A DNA stretch of 64,000 nt. It comes from Cellulomonas edaphi (lineage in GTDB: Bacteria; Actinomycetota; Actinomycetes; Actinomycetales; Cellulomonadaceae). Made by a program: the position numbers and the translations under genes. Under the pieces are notes generated by a model, which was given only the letters and a program-made list of their open reading frames with translations, was not told the origin of the DNA and searched no databases. The stretch covers positions 116,435 through 180,434 of the forward strand of contig NZ_JAUCGR010000004.1 of assembly GCF_030362815.1 (NCBI RefSeq), given 5' to 3'. This document shows positions 1-8,825 of this stretch, one piece after another (position 1 is the stretch's first letter; each line of letters starts with the position of its first letter).

Positions 1-765
1 GTGGTCGGGGAAGCGGGACTCGAGCGAGCGGCCCACCATCCCGCGGATGATGCGGTCCTCGTTGATGCCGCCGCCGGCGACGTCGAGCGTCTCGACCGAC
101 TTGCCGTCACGGATGATCGTGATGGAGTCGGCGATGGCCTCGATCTCGTTCAGCTTGTGCGAGATCATGATGCAGGTCATGCCCTTGGAGCGCAGACCCC
201 GCAGCAGGTCCAGCAGGTGCTGGGAGTCGTCCTCGTTGAGGGCCGCGGTGGGCTCGTCGAGGATGAGCAGCTTGACGTCCTTGGACAGCGCCTTGGCGAT
301 CTCGACGAGCTGCTGCTTGCCGACGCCGATGTTCTTGATGATCTCGTCGGGCGACTCGCGCAGGCCCACGCGGGCCAGCAGCTCGACGGCGCGGCGGCGT
401 GCCTCGTCCCAGTCGATGCCGAAGCGCCCGCGCACCTCGTTGCCCAGGAAGATGTTCTCCGTGATGGAGAGCTCGGGGATGAGCGCGAGCTCCTGGTGGA
501 TGATCACGATCCCCGCGTGCTCCGAGGCGTTGATGTCCTTGAAGCGGACCTCTTCGCCCTGGTAGATGATCTGGCCCTCGTAGGTGCCGTGCGGATACAC
601 CCCGGACAGCACCTTCATGAGGGTCGACTTGCCCGCGCCGTTCTCGCCGCAGATCGCGTGGATCTCGCCGGCAGCGACGGTCATGGAGACCTCGTCGAGA
701 GCGCGGACCCCCGGGAACAGCTTGGTGATGGCCCTCATCTCGAGGATGACCGGTCCTGACGTCAT
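1..765 (-). CDS. mmsA: Sugar ABC importer ATPase, MmsA/GguA type (partial)
   Basis: This is the ATP-hydrolysing subunit of a monosaccharide importer; family members carry two ATPase domains in one chain and energise uptake of sugars such as xylose, arabinose or galactose. Only the first 255 codons lie here, the rest being beyond the left edge. The first domain is intact: Walker [10 protein letters not shown] at residues 40-48, HQELAL Q-loop, the degenerate signature [13 protein letters not shown] of this family, Walker [12 protein letters not shown] and switch SHKLNEI. The ATG chosen gives the usual N-terminus ([14 protein letters not shown]). It is the first gene after the ROK regulator on the same strand; the binding-protein gene usual in such operons does not precede it. 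Confidence 0.93.
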   Translation of the reverse strand, partial: MTSGPVILEMRAITKLFPGVRALDEVSMTVAAGEIHAICGENGAGKSTLMKVLSGVYPHGTYEGQIIYQGEEVRFKDINASEHAGIVIIHQELALIPELSITENIFLGNEVRGRFGIDWDEARRRAVELLARVGLRESPDEIIKNIGVGKQQLVEIAKALSKDVKLLILDEPTAALNEDDSQHLLDLLRGLRSKGMTCIMISHKLNEIEAIADSITIIRDGKSVETLDVAGGGINEDRIIRGMVGRSLESRFPDH

Positions 766-822
766 CTAGACAACTCCTGACGCGACTCTGCATTTCGGAA
801 GCCCATCTTCGGGCCGGGACAG

Positions 823-851
823 ACACTAGACACGGCTGGTCTTGCGGTCAA
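823..851 (-). promoter_or_regulatory. Candidate promoter of the sugar ABC operon
   Basis: Reading on the minus strand there is a -35 element TTGACC (851-846), a 17-base spacer and a -10 element TAGTGT (828-823). It lies between the ROK gene and the ABC ATPase and would give a leader of about 50 bases. This is a hexamer match judged by eye. Confidence 0.5.
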
Positions 852-860
852 CCTATGAAC

Positions 861-872
861 ACACGACCGTGT
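861..872. promoter_or_regulatory. Short inverted repeat, possible ROK operator
   Basis: ACACGACCGTGT has perfect 5-base arms (ACACG/CGTGT) around AC. It sits just upstream of the -35 element of the sugar operon and next to the ROK stop codon, which is where a local regulator could bind. The role is inferred from position only. Confidence 0.3.
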
Positions 873-880
873 CCATACCC

Positions 881-2095
881 TCATCTGTTTGAGACCAAAT
901 CGTCACCTTCGGTGAGGACCTTGCGGAGCGCCAGGAGACAGGCGCCGTGGACCTCGGCATCGTCTGCCAGGTCGGACAGGACGAACTCGGTGTGCGCCGT
1001 GGCTGCTGCCAGGGAACGCTGGCGGGCCGACTGGACCAGCCCCTCGAGCAAGGGTCCTCCTACGCGCGCCATGGGTCCACCCACCACCACCACATCGGGG
1101 CTGAGCAGGTTGCAGATGGGCGCGAGGGCCTTGCCGATCACCACGCCCGCGTCGTGCAGCAGGCGCAGGACGGCGGGCTCCCCGGCGGTGGCGGCATCGA
1201 TCACCTCGTCGAGGTCGACGCGCCTGCCGGGCCGGATGTAGGCGAGGTCCGCGATGAGCCGGCGGGTGGAGGCGACGGTCTCCAGGCAGCCACGGTTGCC
1301 GCACGTGCAGACGTCTCCGCCGTCGACCACCTGGCTGTGCCCGATCTCTCCGGAGATGCCCGACAGGCTCTCGTAGAGCCGGCCGTCGAGCGCGAGACCC
1401 GCGCCGATCCCGGTGCCGACCTTGAGGTAGACGAGGCAGTGCGTGTCGACGAACCGCCCGTTCCCCGCGTGCGCGAGCGCGCCGAGGTTGGCGTCGTTCT
1501 CGAGCACCACGGGCAGCGCGAAGGCGCTGGTGGTCGCCTCGATGAGGTTGAGGCCGGCCCAGTGCGGCAGCACGCTGGCCTGCACGACCGCGCCCGTCGA
1601 GGGCTCGAGCGAGGCGGGGAACGCGAGGCCGCACAGCATCACGTCGGCGCGGTCGATGCCGTGCTCCTCGAGCATCGCGTCCAGCATCCGGCGTGCCATC
1701 GGGAGCGTGTCCGCGGGCCGGTGCGACTCGCTCAACGCGGCGCTGCGCATGCCGAACGCCTGGCGCGCGGTGTTCAGGCCCATGACCCGCAGGTGCGTGC
1801 GACCCACGTCGACCCCCACCACCACGCGACCGTCGGGAACGAGCGTCACCTCGATCGAGCGGCGCCCGGCACTGATGACGCTGCTGGTGGTGACCCGGCC
1901 GCGGGCCGTCAGGTCGCGGACGATGTTGGACACGGTGCCGGTGGACAGACCCGTGCGACGCGCGAGCGCCGCCTGGGTCTGCGGGCCGTTGGCGCCGAGG
2001 GTGGTGACCACGAGCTGCGTGTTGCGCTCACGGAGCGCTTTCTGCGAGCCCGTGTCACGAGAAGCGGCCACATTGCCGCCTGAGGTCGCAGGCAT
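881..2095 (-). CDS. ROK-family transcriptional repressor
   Basis: A sugar-responsive regulator of 404 residues, the normal length for a ROK repressor. The N-terminal winged helix-turn-helix spans about residues 25-85 (TQAALARRTGLSTGTVSNIVRDLTARG). The ROK sugar-kinase-like domain follows, with GVDVGRTHLRVMG, a VGTGIGAGL glycine loop and the zinc site CTCGNRGCLE. It probably responds to a sugar or sugar phosphate and controls the ABC importer that follows 115 bases downstream on the same strand. The start is supported by a promoter whose predicted transcript begins at the ATG. The inducing sugar cannot be read from the sequence. Confidence 0.92.
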   Translation of the reverse strand: MPATSGGNVAASRDTGSQKALRERNTQLVVTTLGANGPQTQAALARRTGLSTGTVSNIVRDLTARGRVTTSSVISAGRRSIEVTLVPDGRVVVGVDVGRTHLRVMGLNTARQAFGMRSAALSESHRPADTLPMARRMLDAMLEEHGIDRADVMLCGLAFPASLEPSTGAVVQASVLPHWAGLNLIEATTSAFALPVVLENDANLGALAHAGNGRFVDTHCLVYLKVGTGIGAGLALDGRLYESLSGISGEIGHSQVVDGGDVCTCGNRGCLETVASTRRLIADLAYIRPGRRVDLDEVIDAATAGEPAVLRLLHDAGVVIGKALAPICNLLSPDVVVVGGPMARVGGPLLEGLVQSARQRSLAAATAHTEFVLSDLADDAEVHGACLLALRKVLTEGDDLVSNR

Positions 2096-2101
2096 GGCGT
2101 A

Positions 2102-2130
2102 TGTCTACGCCGCGGGTTTGCTGTCGTCAA
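2102..2130 (-). promoter_or_regulatory. Candidate promoter of the ROK gene, leaderless
   Basis: On the minus strand TTGACG (2130-2125) and TAGACA (2107-2102) are separated by 17 bases. The -10 ends only 6 bases before the ATG at 2095, so transcription would start at or next to the start codon. No Shine-Dalgarno sequence is present between them. Confidence 0.6.
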
Positions 2131-2317
2131 GCCTTGAACGCTGTTCCGACATTTGCGTACGGAGCGTGCACGCATGGGTGCTTGCACTCACAGGTGGGTT
2201 GCGGCGTGTCATCGGCGGGGTGGTCGGATGCCTGTGCCTACCCTCGATTCGGCCGCGCGTGCTTCGGCGTCGCGCTGCCCGTGGCCGTACCCCGAGTCCC
2301 CGAGCGAGCCGAGCACT

Positions 2318-3007
<690 letters not shown>

Positions 3008-3016
3008 GGGGGAGCG

Positions 3017-3931
3017 GTGCGCCTTCAGTTCATCCTGTCCGAGATCGGGATCGGTCTTCGTCGCAACCTGTCGATGACCATCTCGGTCATCCTCGTCACG
3101 TTCGTCTCCCTCACCTTCGTCGGGAGCGCCGCGCTGCTGCAGATGCAGATCGGCAAGATGAAGGACGACTGGTACGACAAGGTCGAGGTCTCCGTCTTCC
3201 TGTGCCCGTCCAACTCCTCGGAGAAGACCTGCGCCGGCGGTGAGGTGACCGAGGAGCAGAAGCAGGAGATCCGGGACGCTCTGGACGCGCCCGAGGTCAA
3301 GCCGTACATCCAGAAGATCTACTTCGAGACCAAGGAGCAGGCGTTCGCCTCGTTCCAGCGTCAGTTCAAGGACCAGTTCTGGGCCTCGGCGACCACGGCC
3401 GACGACATGAACTCCTCGTTCCGCATCAAGCTGACCGACCCGGAGAAGTACCAGGTGGTCTCCGAGGTGGTCACCGGCAAGCAGGGCGTCGAGGCGGTCG
3501 AGGACCAGCGCCGGCTGTTCGACCGCCTGTTCCTGGTGCTCGACCGCGCGACGCTGCTGGCCGGTGGCCTGGCCGCGGTGATGCTGGTCGCCGCGGTGCT
3601 GCTCATCACGACGACCATCCGGCTCTCCGCGCTCTCGCGTCGCCGCGAGACCGGCATCATGCGCCTGGTCGGCGCCTCGACCATGTTCATCCAGCTGCCG
3701 TTCATGCTCGAGGGAGCCATCGCGGCGACCATCGGCTCGCTGCTCGCTGTCGGTGGGCTGTGGCTGGGGGTCGAGTACCTCATCACCGACTGGCTCGGCA
3801 CGTCGGTGGGCTGGATCCCGTACGTCACCACGGCCGACGTCATGACGGTCGCGCCGTTCCTGATCGGGGCGGCCATCCTGCTCGCCGCGATCTCCTCCCT
3901 GGTCACGCTCAGTCGATACACGAAGGTGTGA
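3017..3931 (+). CDS. ftsX: Cell-division membrane protein FtsX
   Basis: The membrane partner of FtsE, 304 residues, with the expected four transmembrane segments: one near residues 20-45 and three in the C-terminal half. The large extracellular loop between TM1 and TM2 (about 48-170) is the part that contacts the periplasmic or wall hydrolase in other systems. It holds two cysteines 10 residues apart ([10 protein letters not shown]) that could form a disulfide. The GTG start has a GGGGGAG ribosome site. It ends 2 bases before the M23 peptidase gene, so ftsE, ftsX and the peptidase are one transcription unit. Confidence 0.95.
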   Translation: MRLQFILSEIGIGLRRNLSMTISVILVTFVSLTFVGSAALLQMQIGKMKDDWYDKVEVSVFLCPSNSSEKTCAGGEVTEEQKQEIRDALDAPEVKPYIQKIYFETKEQAFASFQRQFKDQFWASATTADDMNSSFRIKLTDPEKYQVVSEVVTGKQGVEAVEDQRRLFDRLFLVLDRATLLAGGLAAVMLVAAVLLITTTIRLSALSRRRETGIMRLVGASTMFIQLPFMLEGAIAATIGSLLAVGGLWLGVEYLITDWLGTSVGWIPYVTTADVMTVAPFLIGAAILLAAISSLVTLSRYTKV

Positions 3932-3933
3932 GC

Positions 3934-5325
3934 ATGCGCCGTCCTCAGCTTCGTCTCGTCGCGGGTCTGGCCACCGCGGCCGTCGCCGCCACGCTCGTGT
4001 TCGCCGGTACCGCCTCGCCGGCCGCGGGCGACTCGATCGACGACAAGCGCGCGGCCGCCGAGCGGGCCCGGGCGCAGAACGCCAAGGAGCGGGCCGACGC
4101 CGAGGACGCGATGGAGGGCGTCAACGCCGCCATCCAGGTGACGTCGGACCGGCTGCTCGAGATCAAAGGCAAGATCCCGGGGGCGCAGGCCAAGCTGGAC
4201 GCCGCGAACGCCGTGCGGGACAAGGCACAGCGCGAGGCTCAGATCATCGCGGGCCGCCTGCAGGACGCGAAGGACCAGAAGGTCAGCCTCGCGCAGACCA
4301 TCAAGAAGGACTCCGACGACGCGGCCAAGACCCGCGCCGCGATCGGCCAGATGGCGCGCGAGGCGTACCGCACGGGCGGCACGGTGTCGGGCATCGAGGT
4401 GGTGCTCGACGCGAGCAGCACCGACGACTTCATCGAGCGCTACGGCCAGATGACCACCGCGCTGCGCACCCAGGCCCAGGTGCTCGACAGCCTGAAGACC
4501 TCCGAGGCGACCAACAAGGGCGCCCACGTGCGCCTGGGTGCGGTCCAGGTGCGCATCGGCGAGCTCAAGCAGCAGGCGGACCAGAAGCTGGCGACCGCCA
4601 AGACGGCCGCGACCAAGGCGGCGCAGGCCCGGGCCGAGCTGGATCAGCTGCTGGCCGAGCAGAAGACGAAGCAGGCGTCGCTCGAGGCGCAGCGTGCTCA
4701 GGTGCTCCAGCAGATCCGGGCCGCCGACGCCGAGGCCGGCCGGATCAAGAGCGAGCTCAAGCACCTCGCCGCGCAGGCCAGGGCTCGCGACCGGGAGATC
4801 GCGCGCAAGAAGGCCGAGGCGGCGCGCAAGGCGGCCGAGGAGGCGAAGAAGCACCACAACAAGCCCCCCGCCAGCAACGGCGGCGGCGGCGGCGGCTCGA
4901 CCGTGACCCCGTCCGGCGCGGTGTTCAGCAACCCCACCAGCGTCAACCCCATCCACGTGACGTCCGAGTACGGGATGCGCTTCCACCCGATCCTGCACTA
5001 CGTGCGCCTGCACGCCGGGATCGACCTGCGCACGTACTGCGACACCAAGGTGTACGCGGGCCGCGACGGGATCGTGCTCTGGGACCGGTTCCGCACCGGG
5101 TACGGCAACCAGGTGATGATCGACCACGGCTCGTACCAAGGGAACTCCCTGATGTCGAGCTACAACCACCTCAACCGCGGCGTGGTCAGCTCCGGGCAGT
5201 ACGTCGAGCGTGGGCAGCTCATCGGCTACGCGGGCAACACCGGGACGTCGGCCGCATGCCACCTGCACTTCGAGGTGTACATCAACGGCGCGACCACCAA
5301 CCCCCGGCCCTACCTGGGGCTCTGA
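3934..5325 (+). CDS. Secreted coiled-coil M23 endopeptidase, FtsEX partner
   Basis: A 463-residue secreted murein hydrolase. A signal peptide (MRRPQLRLVAGLATAAVAATLVFAG) is followed by long Ala/Lys/Glu-rich coiled coil (about 30-305), a Gly-rich linker and a C-terminal LytM/M23 domain. The zinc and catalytic residues are all there: the HAGID His and Asp, the YNHL His and the HLHFE pair. This architecture is that of EnvC, but unlike EnvC the LytM domain is not degenerate, so it should cleave peptidoglycan itself. Position immediately after ftsX implies that FtsEX controls it, the role played by RipC (NlpC/P60) in mycobacteria. Confidence 0.92.
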   Translation: MRRPQLRLVAGLATAAVAATLVFAGTASPAAGDSIDDKRAAAERARAQNAKERADAEDAMEGVNAAIQVTSDRLLEIKGKIPGAQAKLDAANAVRDKAQREAQIIAGRLQDAKDQKVSLAQTIKKDSDDAAKTRAAIGQMAREAYRTGGTVSGIEVVLDASSTDDFIERYGQMTTALRTQAQVLDSLKTSEATNKGAHVRLGAVQVRIGELKQQADQKLATAKTAATKAAQARAELDQLLAEQKTKQASLEAQRAQVLQQIRAADAEAGRIKSELKHLAAQARARDREIARKKAEAARKAAEEAKKHHNKPPASNGGGGGGSTVTPSGAVFSNPTSVNPIHVTSEYGMRFHPILHYVRLHAGIDLRTYCDTKVYAGRDGIVLWDRFRTGYGNQVMIDHGSYQGNSLMSSYNHLNRGVVSSGQYVERGQLIGYAGNTGTSAACHLHFEVYINGATTNPRPYLGL

Positions 5326-5411
5326 TTTCCGCTCGCGTGGTTGCGGTGCAGCGAAGGTAGGCTCGTCCGCTGGCGCGCTGGGCGCCGTTGTTGACGCGAG
5401 GGACGACGATC

Positions 5412-5882
5412 ATGGCCAATGAGACAGGGCGCAAGCTCGTGGCCTCCAACCGCAAGGCCCGGCACGACTACACCATCGAGGACGTGTTCGAGGCGGGTAT
5501 CGTCCTGTCCGGCACCGAGGTCAAGGCCCTGCGCATGGGTCGCGCGTCGCTGATCGACGGCTTCTGCGAGGTGGACGGCCACGAGCTGTGGCTGCACGGC
5601 GTGCACATCCCCGAGTACTCGCAGGGGACCTGGACCAACCACGCCCCGCGACGCAAGCGCAAGCTGCTGCTGCACCGCGAGGAGATCGACCGGCTCGAGG
5701 CCAAGACCCGCGAGAAGGGGCAGACGATCGTCCCGCTGTCCCTGTACTTCCTGGACGGCCGCGCGAAGATCGAGATCGCCCTGGCGCGAGGCAAGCGCGA
5801 GTACGACAAGCGGCAGGCCCTGCGCGAGCGCCAGGACAACATGGAGGCGATCAAGGCCATGCGGGAGAAGCGCGACCGGTGA
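5412..5882 (+). CDS. smpB: tmRNA-binding protein SmpB
   Basis: SmpB delivers tmRNA to stalled ribosomes for trans-translation. The 156-residue product is of normal length and contains the core [25 protein letters not shown] region, the SLIDGFC strand, and a basic C-terminal tail (KKR-like [16 protein letters not shown] type). The ATG at this position gives [16 protein letters not shown], the family N-terminus; the in-frame ATG 24 bases upstream has no such support. Its RNA partner ssrA lies 4 kb downstream, with four unrelated genes between. Confidence 0.97.
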   Translation: MANETGRKLVASNRKARHDYTIEDVFEAGIVLSGTEVKALRMGRASLIDGFCEVDGHELWLHGVHIPEYSQGTWTNHAPRRKRKLLLHREEIDRLEAKTREKGQTIVPLSLYFLDGRAKIEIALARGKREYDKRQALRERQDNMEAIKAMREKRDR

Positions 5883-5954
5883 GTCGCTAGACACGAACCT
5901 GGTCCCGCCTTTACCTTTCGCGTAACCGCCGTTGGCGGACGCGAGGGGGAAAGA

Positions 5955-7271
5955 ATGAGAAGCGTCGCTGTCGCGGTCGCTGGGCTGGTCGGCGTGCTGC
6001 TGCCGTCGGCCGCCTCGGCTGCCACTGCCGGCTCTGCCGCCTCTGCCGCCGATGGTGGTCAGCAGATCACCCACTACGCGGAGTCCGTTGCGCTCGACGC
6101 CGACGGCACCGCGCACGTCGAGCTCGACCTGACGCTCGACTTCGCGAACACCCCCGGCCACGGGCCGTTCCTCACGATCCCCGAGCGGGAATCGACCGAC
6201 GACGGCCGCGTGCGCGTGTACGGGATCGACGACTTCAGCGCATCCAGCCCCACCGGCGCGCCCGCAGGCCTCGACGTCCGGGACACGGGCGACGCGGTCG
6301 AGGTGCGGATCGGCGACCCGGCCAAGGGGGACGTCGCCGGGCTGCAGCAGTACCACGTCGAGTACACGGTCACCGACCTCGTGAACACCGCCAAGACCAC
6401 GGGCGACGGCGACCAGCTCTACTGGGACCCGATCGGGCCGGACTGGGAGCTGCCGCTGTCCGACGTGTCGGTGACCGTCAGCGGGCCGGCCGCCGTCGAG
6501 CGGGCGCGCTGCTTCGCCGGCGAGCTCGGGACCACCGCGTCGTGCTCGTCGTCGGACGTGACGGCCGATGGCGCGACGTTCACGCAGGACGCGCTCGAGC
6601 CGGGGGAGGCGCTGACCGTGGTGGCCGGGTGGCCCGCGGGGACGTTCCCCGGGGCTTCGGCGGTGTTCGAGCCGTCCGAGGGCGGCTCGGACGATACCTG
6701 GGCCGAGGAGGGGCTTCCCTCCGGCGACCTGGAACTGGGCGACGACGGGTTGCCGCCGTCGTTCGTGCTGGGCCCTGATGGGGAGTGGGTCGAGGAGTCG
6801 AGCGGCGGAGTTGGCGTCGAGGGCGCGGCGGCAGGGGTTGGCGTCGTGATCGGGCTCGGGGTCGTCGGGGTCGTCGTCGCGATCGTGATTGCCATGGTGC
6901 GCAGGGGGTCCGGCCCGGGCGAGCCGCCCGCGGAGGTGATGTCCCTCGCCGCGCAGGGGTACCTGCGCATGGACCCCGTGGCGCCGTCCGGCCCGCGCGG
7001 GCGTGCCAACTGGAGCATGGTGCCGTTGAGGCCGGCCGACGACGCGATGTCCGCGCGAGAGCGTGCGTGGCACCAGGCGATGTTCTTCGCGGGGATGCTC
7101 CCGGTCTTCTGGAACCACGTGCGGCCGCCGATGCACCACCACCACTCCTCCTTCAGCCCGTCGCACCACTCCTCGTTCAGCTCCGGGATGGGGGCCGGCG
7201 GTGGCGGCGGGTTCGGCGGCGATGCCGGTGCAGGCGGGGGAGCCGGCGGGGGAGGCGGTGGGTCGTGGTAG
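5955..7271 (+). CDS. DUF2207-type predicted membrane protein, short form
   Basis: A secreted/membrane protein of 438 residues. A signal peptide (about 1-27) precedes an extracellular beta-rich domain like that of DUF2207 proteins (HYAESVALDADGTAHVELDLTLDF), then one strong membrane helix near residues 290-316 and a cytoplasmic part. The C-terminus is His/Ser-rich (HHHHSSFSPSHHSSF) and ends in a long Gly tract closing GGGSW, the ending typical of DUF2207 proteins. It is shorter than most of them, which have several more helices between. A GAGGGGGAAAG ribosome site precedes the ATG. The function of the family is unknown. Confidence 0.75.
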   Translation: MRSVAVAVAGLVGVLLPSAASAATAGSAASAADGGQQITHYAESVALDADGTAHVELDLTLDFANTPGHGPFLTIPERESTDDGRVRVYGIDDFSASSPTGAPAGLDVRDTGDAVEVRIGDPAKGDVAGLQQYHVEYTVTDLVNTAKTTGDGDQLYWDPIGPDWELPLSDVSVTVSGPAAVERARCFAGELGTTASCSSSDVTADGATFTQDALEPGEALTVVAGWPAGTFPGASAVFEPSEGGSDDTWAEEGLPSGDLELGDDGLPPSFVLGPDGEWVEESSGGVGVEGAAAGVGVVIGLGVVGVVVAIVIAMVRRGSGPGEPPAEVMSLAAQGYLRMDPVAPSGPRGRANWSMVPLRPADDAMSARERAWHQAMFFAGMLPVFWNHVRPPMHHHHSSFSPSHHSSFSSGMGAGGGGGFGGDAGAGGGAGGGGGGSW

Positions 7272-7573
7272 GGCTGGTCATCACCATGGCCGTCGTGCTC
7301 GTGGTGATCGGGCTGGTGCGCCAGTCGTCCGGGCAGAAGTCGGTCGGACGGCGTGACGGCGGGTCGGGCCATGGCGGGGTGTGGTTCGGGGGTGGCGGGT
7401 CAGATGGCTGGGGCACCGGGAGCGCGGCCGGCGGGCATCACGGGAGCGGCGGGCACGGCTTCGGCGGGCATCACGGGTTCGGCGGTGACCACGGCTTCGG
7501 CGGATTCCACGGGGGTGGTGACGGCGGGTTCGATGGCGGCTGCTCCGACGGTGGCGGCGGAGGGGGCGACTGA
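7265..7573 (+). CDS. Small Gly/His-rich membrane protein
   Basis: A 102-residue product starting at GTG inside the last codons of the DUF2207 gene; the two overlap by 7 bases and the Gly-codon run ahead of it (GGGGGAGG) can serve as ribosome site, so translation is probably coupled. An ATG 21 bases further on is the alternative start. Residues 1-20 form one membrane helix (VVGLVITMAVVLVVIGLV). The rest is low-complexity, with repeated GHGFGGHHGFGG-like units and a single Cys near the end. Composition recalls metal-binding or glycine-rich wall proteins, but no family is recognised. Gly-rich reading frames in GC-rich DNA can be spurious. Confidence 0.5.
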   Translation: MVGLVITMAVVLVVIGLVRQSSGQKSVGRRDGGSGHGGVWFGGGGSDGWGTGSAAGGHHGSGGHGFGGHHGFGGDHGFGGFHGGGDGGFDGGCSDGGGGGGD

Positions 7574-7643
7574 GCGCCGGACGTCCGGTCGCTGAGGCGA
7601 CGGAGCGCCTGACTGGTGGCAACCGCAGCCTCGGGGCGCCGCC

Positions 7644-8702
7644 CTAGCCGCGCAGGATGTCGGCCAGGTCGAAGCGGACCGGCTCCTCGAGCTGGTCGTA
7701 GGTGCAGCTCTCGGCGTCGCGGTCGGTGCGCCAGCGGCGGAACTGGGTGGTGTGCCGGAAGCGGTCGCCCTCCATGTGGTCGTAGGCCACCTCGACCACC
7801 AGCTCCGGATTGAGCGGCACGAACGACAGGTCCTTGCCCGCGTTCCAGCGGCTCACGCTGCCGGGCATGCGCTTGCCCTCGTGCGCGCTCTGGTCGGCCC
7901 ACTGGCCCCATGGGTGGTCCTCGATCTCGGTGCGCAGCGGCGCCAGCTCTTCGACCAGGCTCGCGCGCCGGGCCATCGGAAAGCTCGCGACGACGCCCAC
8001 GTGCTGCAGCCGACCGTCGTCGGTGTAGAGGCCCAGCAGCAGCGAGCCGACGATGTCGCCGCTCTTGTGCCACCGGTACCCGGCGACCACGCAATCCGCG
8101 GTGCGCTCGTGCTTGATCTTGAACATGGCCCGCTTGTCGGGCTGGTAGATCCCGTCGACGGGCTTGGCGACAACCCCGTCGAGCCCCGCGCCCTCGAACT
8201 GGGTGAACCACTGCTGCGCGGTCGCCAGGTCGCTGGTTGCCGGCGTGATGTGGACGGGCGCCTTGGCGTCCTTGAGGGCGTCCTCCAGGCGGCGCCGCCG
8301 CTCGGCGAACGGCGTGTGCGTGAGGTCCTCGTCGTCGAGGGCCAGCACGTCGAACGCGACGAAGCTCGCCGGGGTCTGCTCGGACAGCAGCTTCACCCGG
8401 CTCGCGGCGGGGTGGATGCGCTGCTGGAGCGCGTCGAAGTCCAGCCGGTCGCCCGTGACGATGATGATCTCGCCGTCGAGCACGCACCGGTCCGGGGTGT
8501 TGGCCTTGATCGACTCGACCAGCTCGGGGAAGTAGCGCGTCATCGGCTTCTCGTTGCGGCTGCCGAGCTCCACCTCGTCGCCGTCGCGGAACACGATGGT
8601 GCGGAACCCGTCCCACTTGGGCTCGACGTGCCCGACGTCGGGGATCTCCTTGACGGACTTGGCGAGCATCGGCGCGACCGGCGGCATCACGGGAAGGTCC
8701 AT
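7644..8702 (-). CDS. ligC: ATP-dependent DNA ligase, LigC type
   Basis: Seals nicks using ATP. The 352-residue size and lack of nuclease or primase domains match mycobacterial LigC rather than LigD or LigB. The nucleotidyl-transferase motif is EPKWDGFR with the adenylated lysine near residue 30; downstream are motif III (FVAFDVLAL), motif IV (GLDGVVAKP) and motif V (FKIKHERTADCVV). The OB-fold domain occupies the last 130 residues. The ATG chosen is the one that starts MDLPVMPPVAPMLA. No Ku or LigD gene is near. Family members act in repair beside the NAD-dependent replicative ligase. Confidence 0.92.
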   Translation of the reverse strand: MDLPVMPPVAPMLAKSVKEIPDVGHVEPKWDGFRTIVFRDGDEVELGSRNEKPMTRYFPELVESIKANTPDRCVLDGEIIIVTGDRLDFDALQQRIHPAASRVKLLSEQTPASFVAFDVLALDDEDLTHTPFAERRRRLEDALKDAKAPVHITPATSDLATAQQWFTQFEGAGLDGVVAKPVDGIYQPDKRAMFKIKHERTADCVVAGYRWHKSGDIVGSLLLGLYTDDGRLQHVGVVASFPMARRASLVEELAPLRTEIEDHPWGQWADQSAHEGKRMPGSVSRWNAGKDLSFVPLNPELVVEVAYDHMEGDRFRHTTQFRRWRTDRDAESCTYDQLEEPVRFDLADILRG

Positions 8703-8825
8703 CCCGTCATCCTGCACCGGATCACCCACAGGATTCTCACGGGTTCGCCCCAGAGGTTTGCCGGGTTCGCGCAGTTGTCTGTTCCCTGACGGCGCCGCCG
8801 GGGCGCCGGAAAGGAGGCCGGGACG

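Noticed and set aside
1..759. A 252-codon open frame on the plus strand at the left edge
   Set aside because: It is the antisense of the ABC ATPase, which has intact Walker, signature and switch motifs. The plus-strand product is Asp/Val/Leu-rich low complexity.
2153..2317. An N-terminal extension of FtsE by 55 codons
   Set aside because: FtsE homologues begin at the VIRFENV block. The extension is compositionally odd and has no ribosome site.
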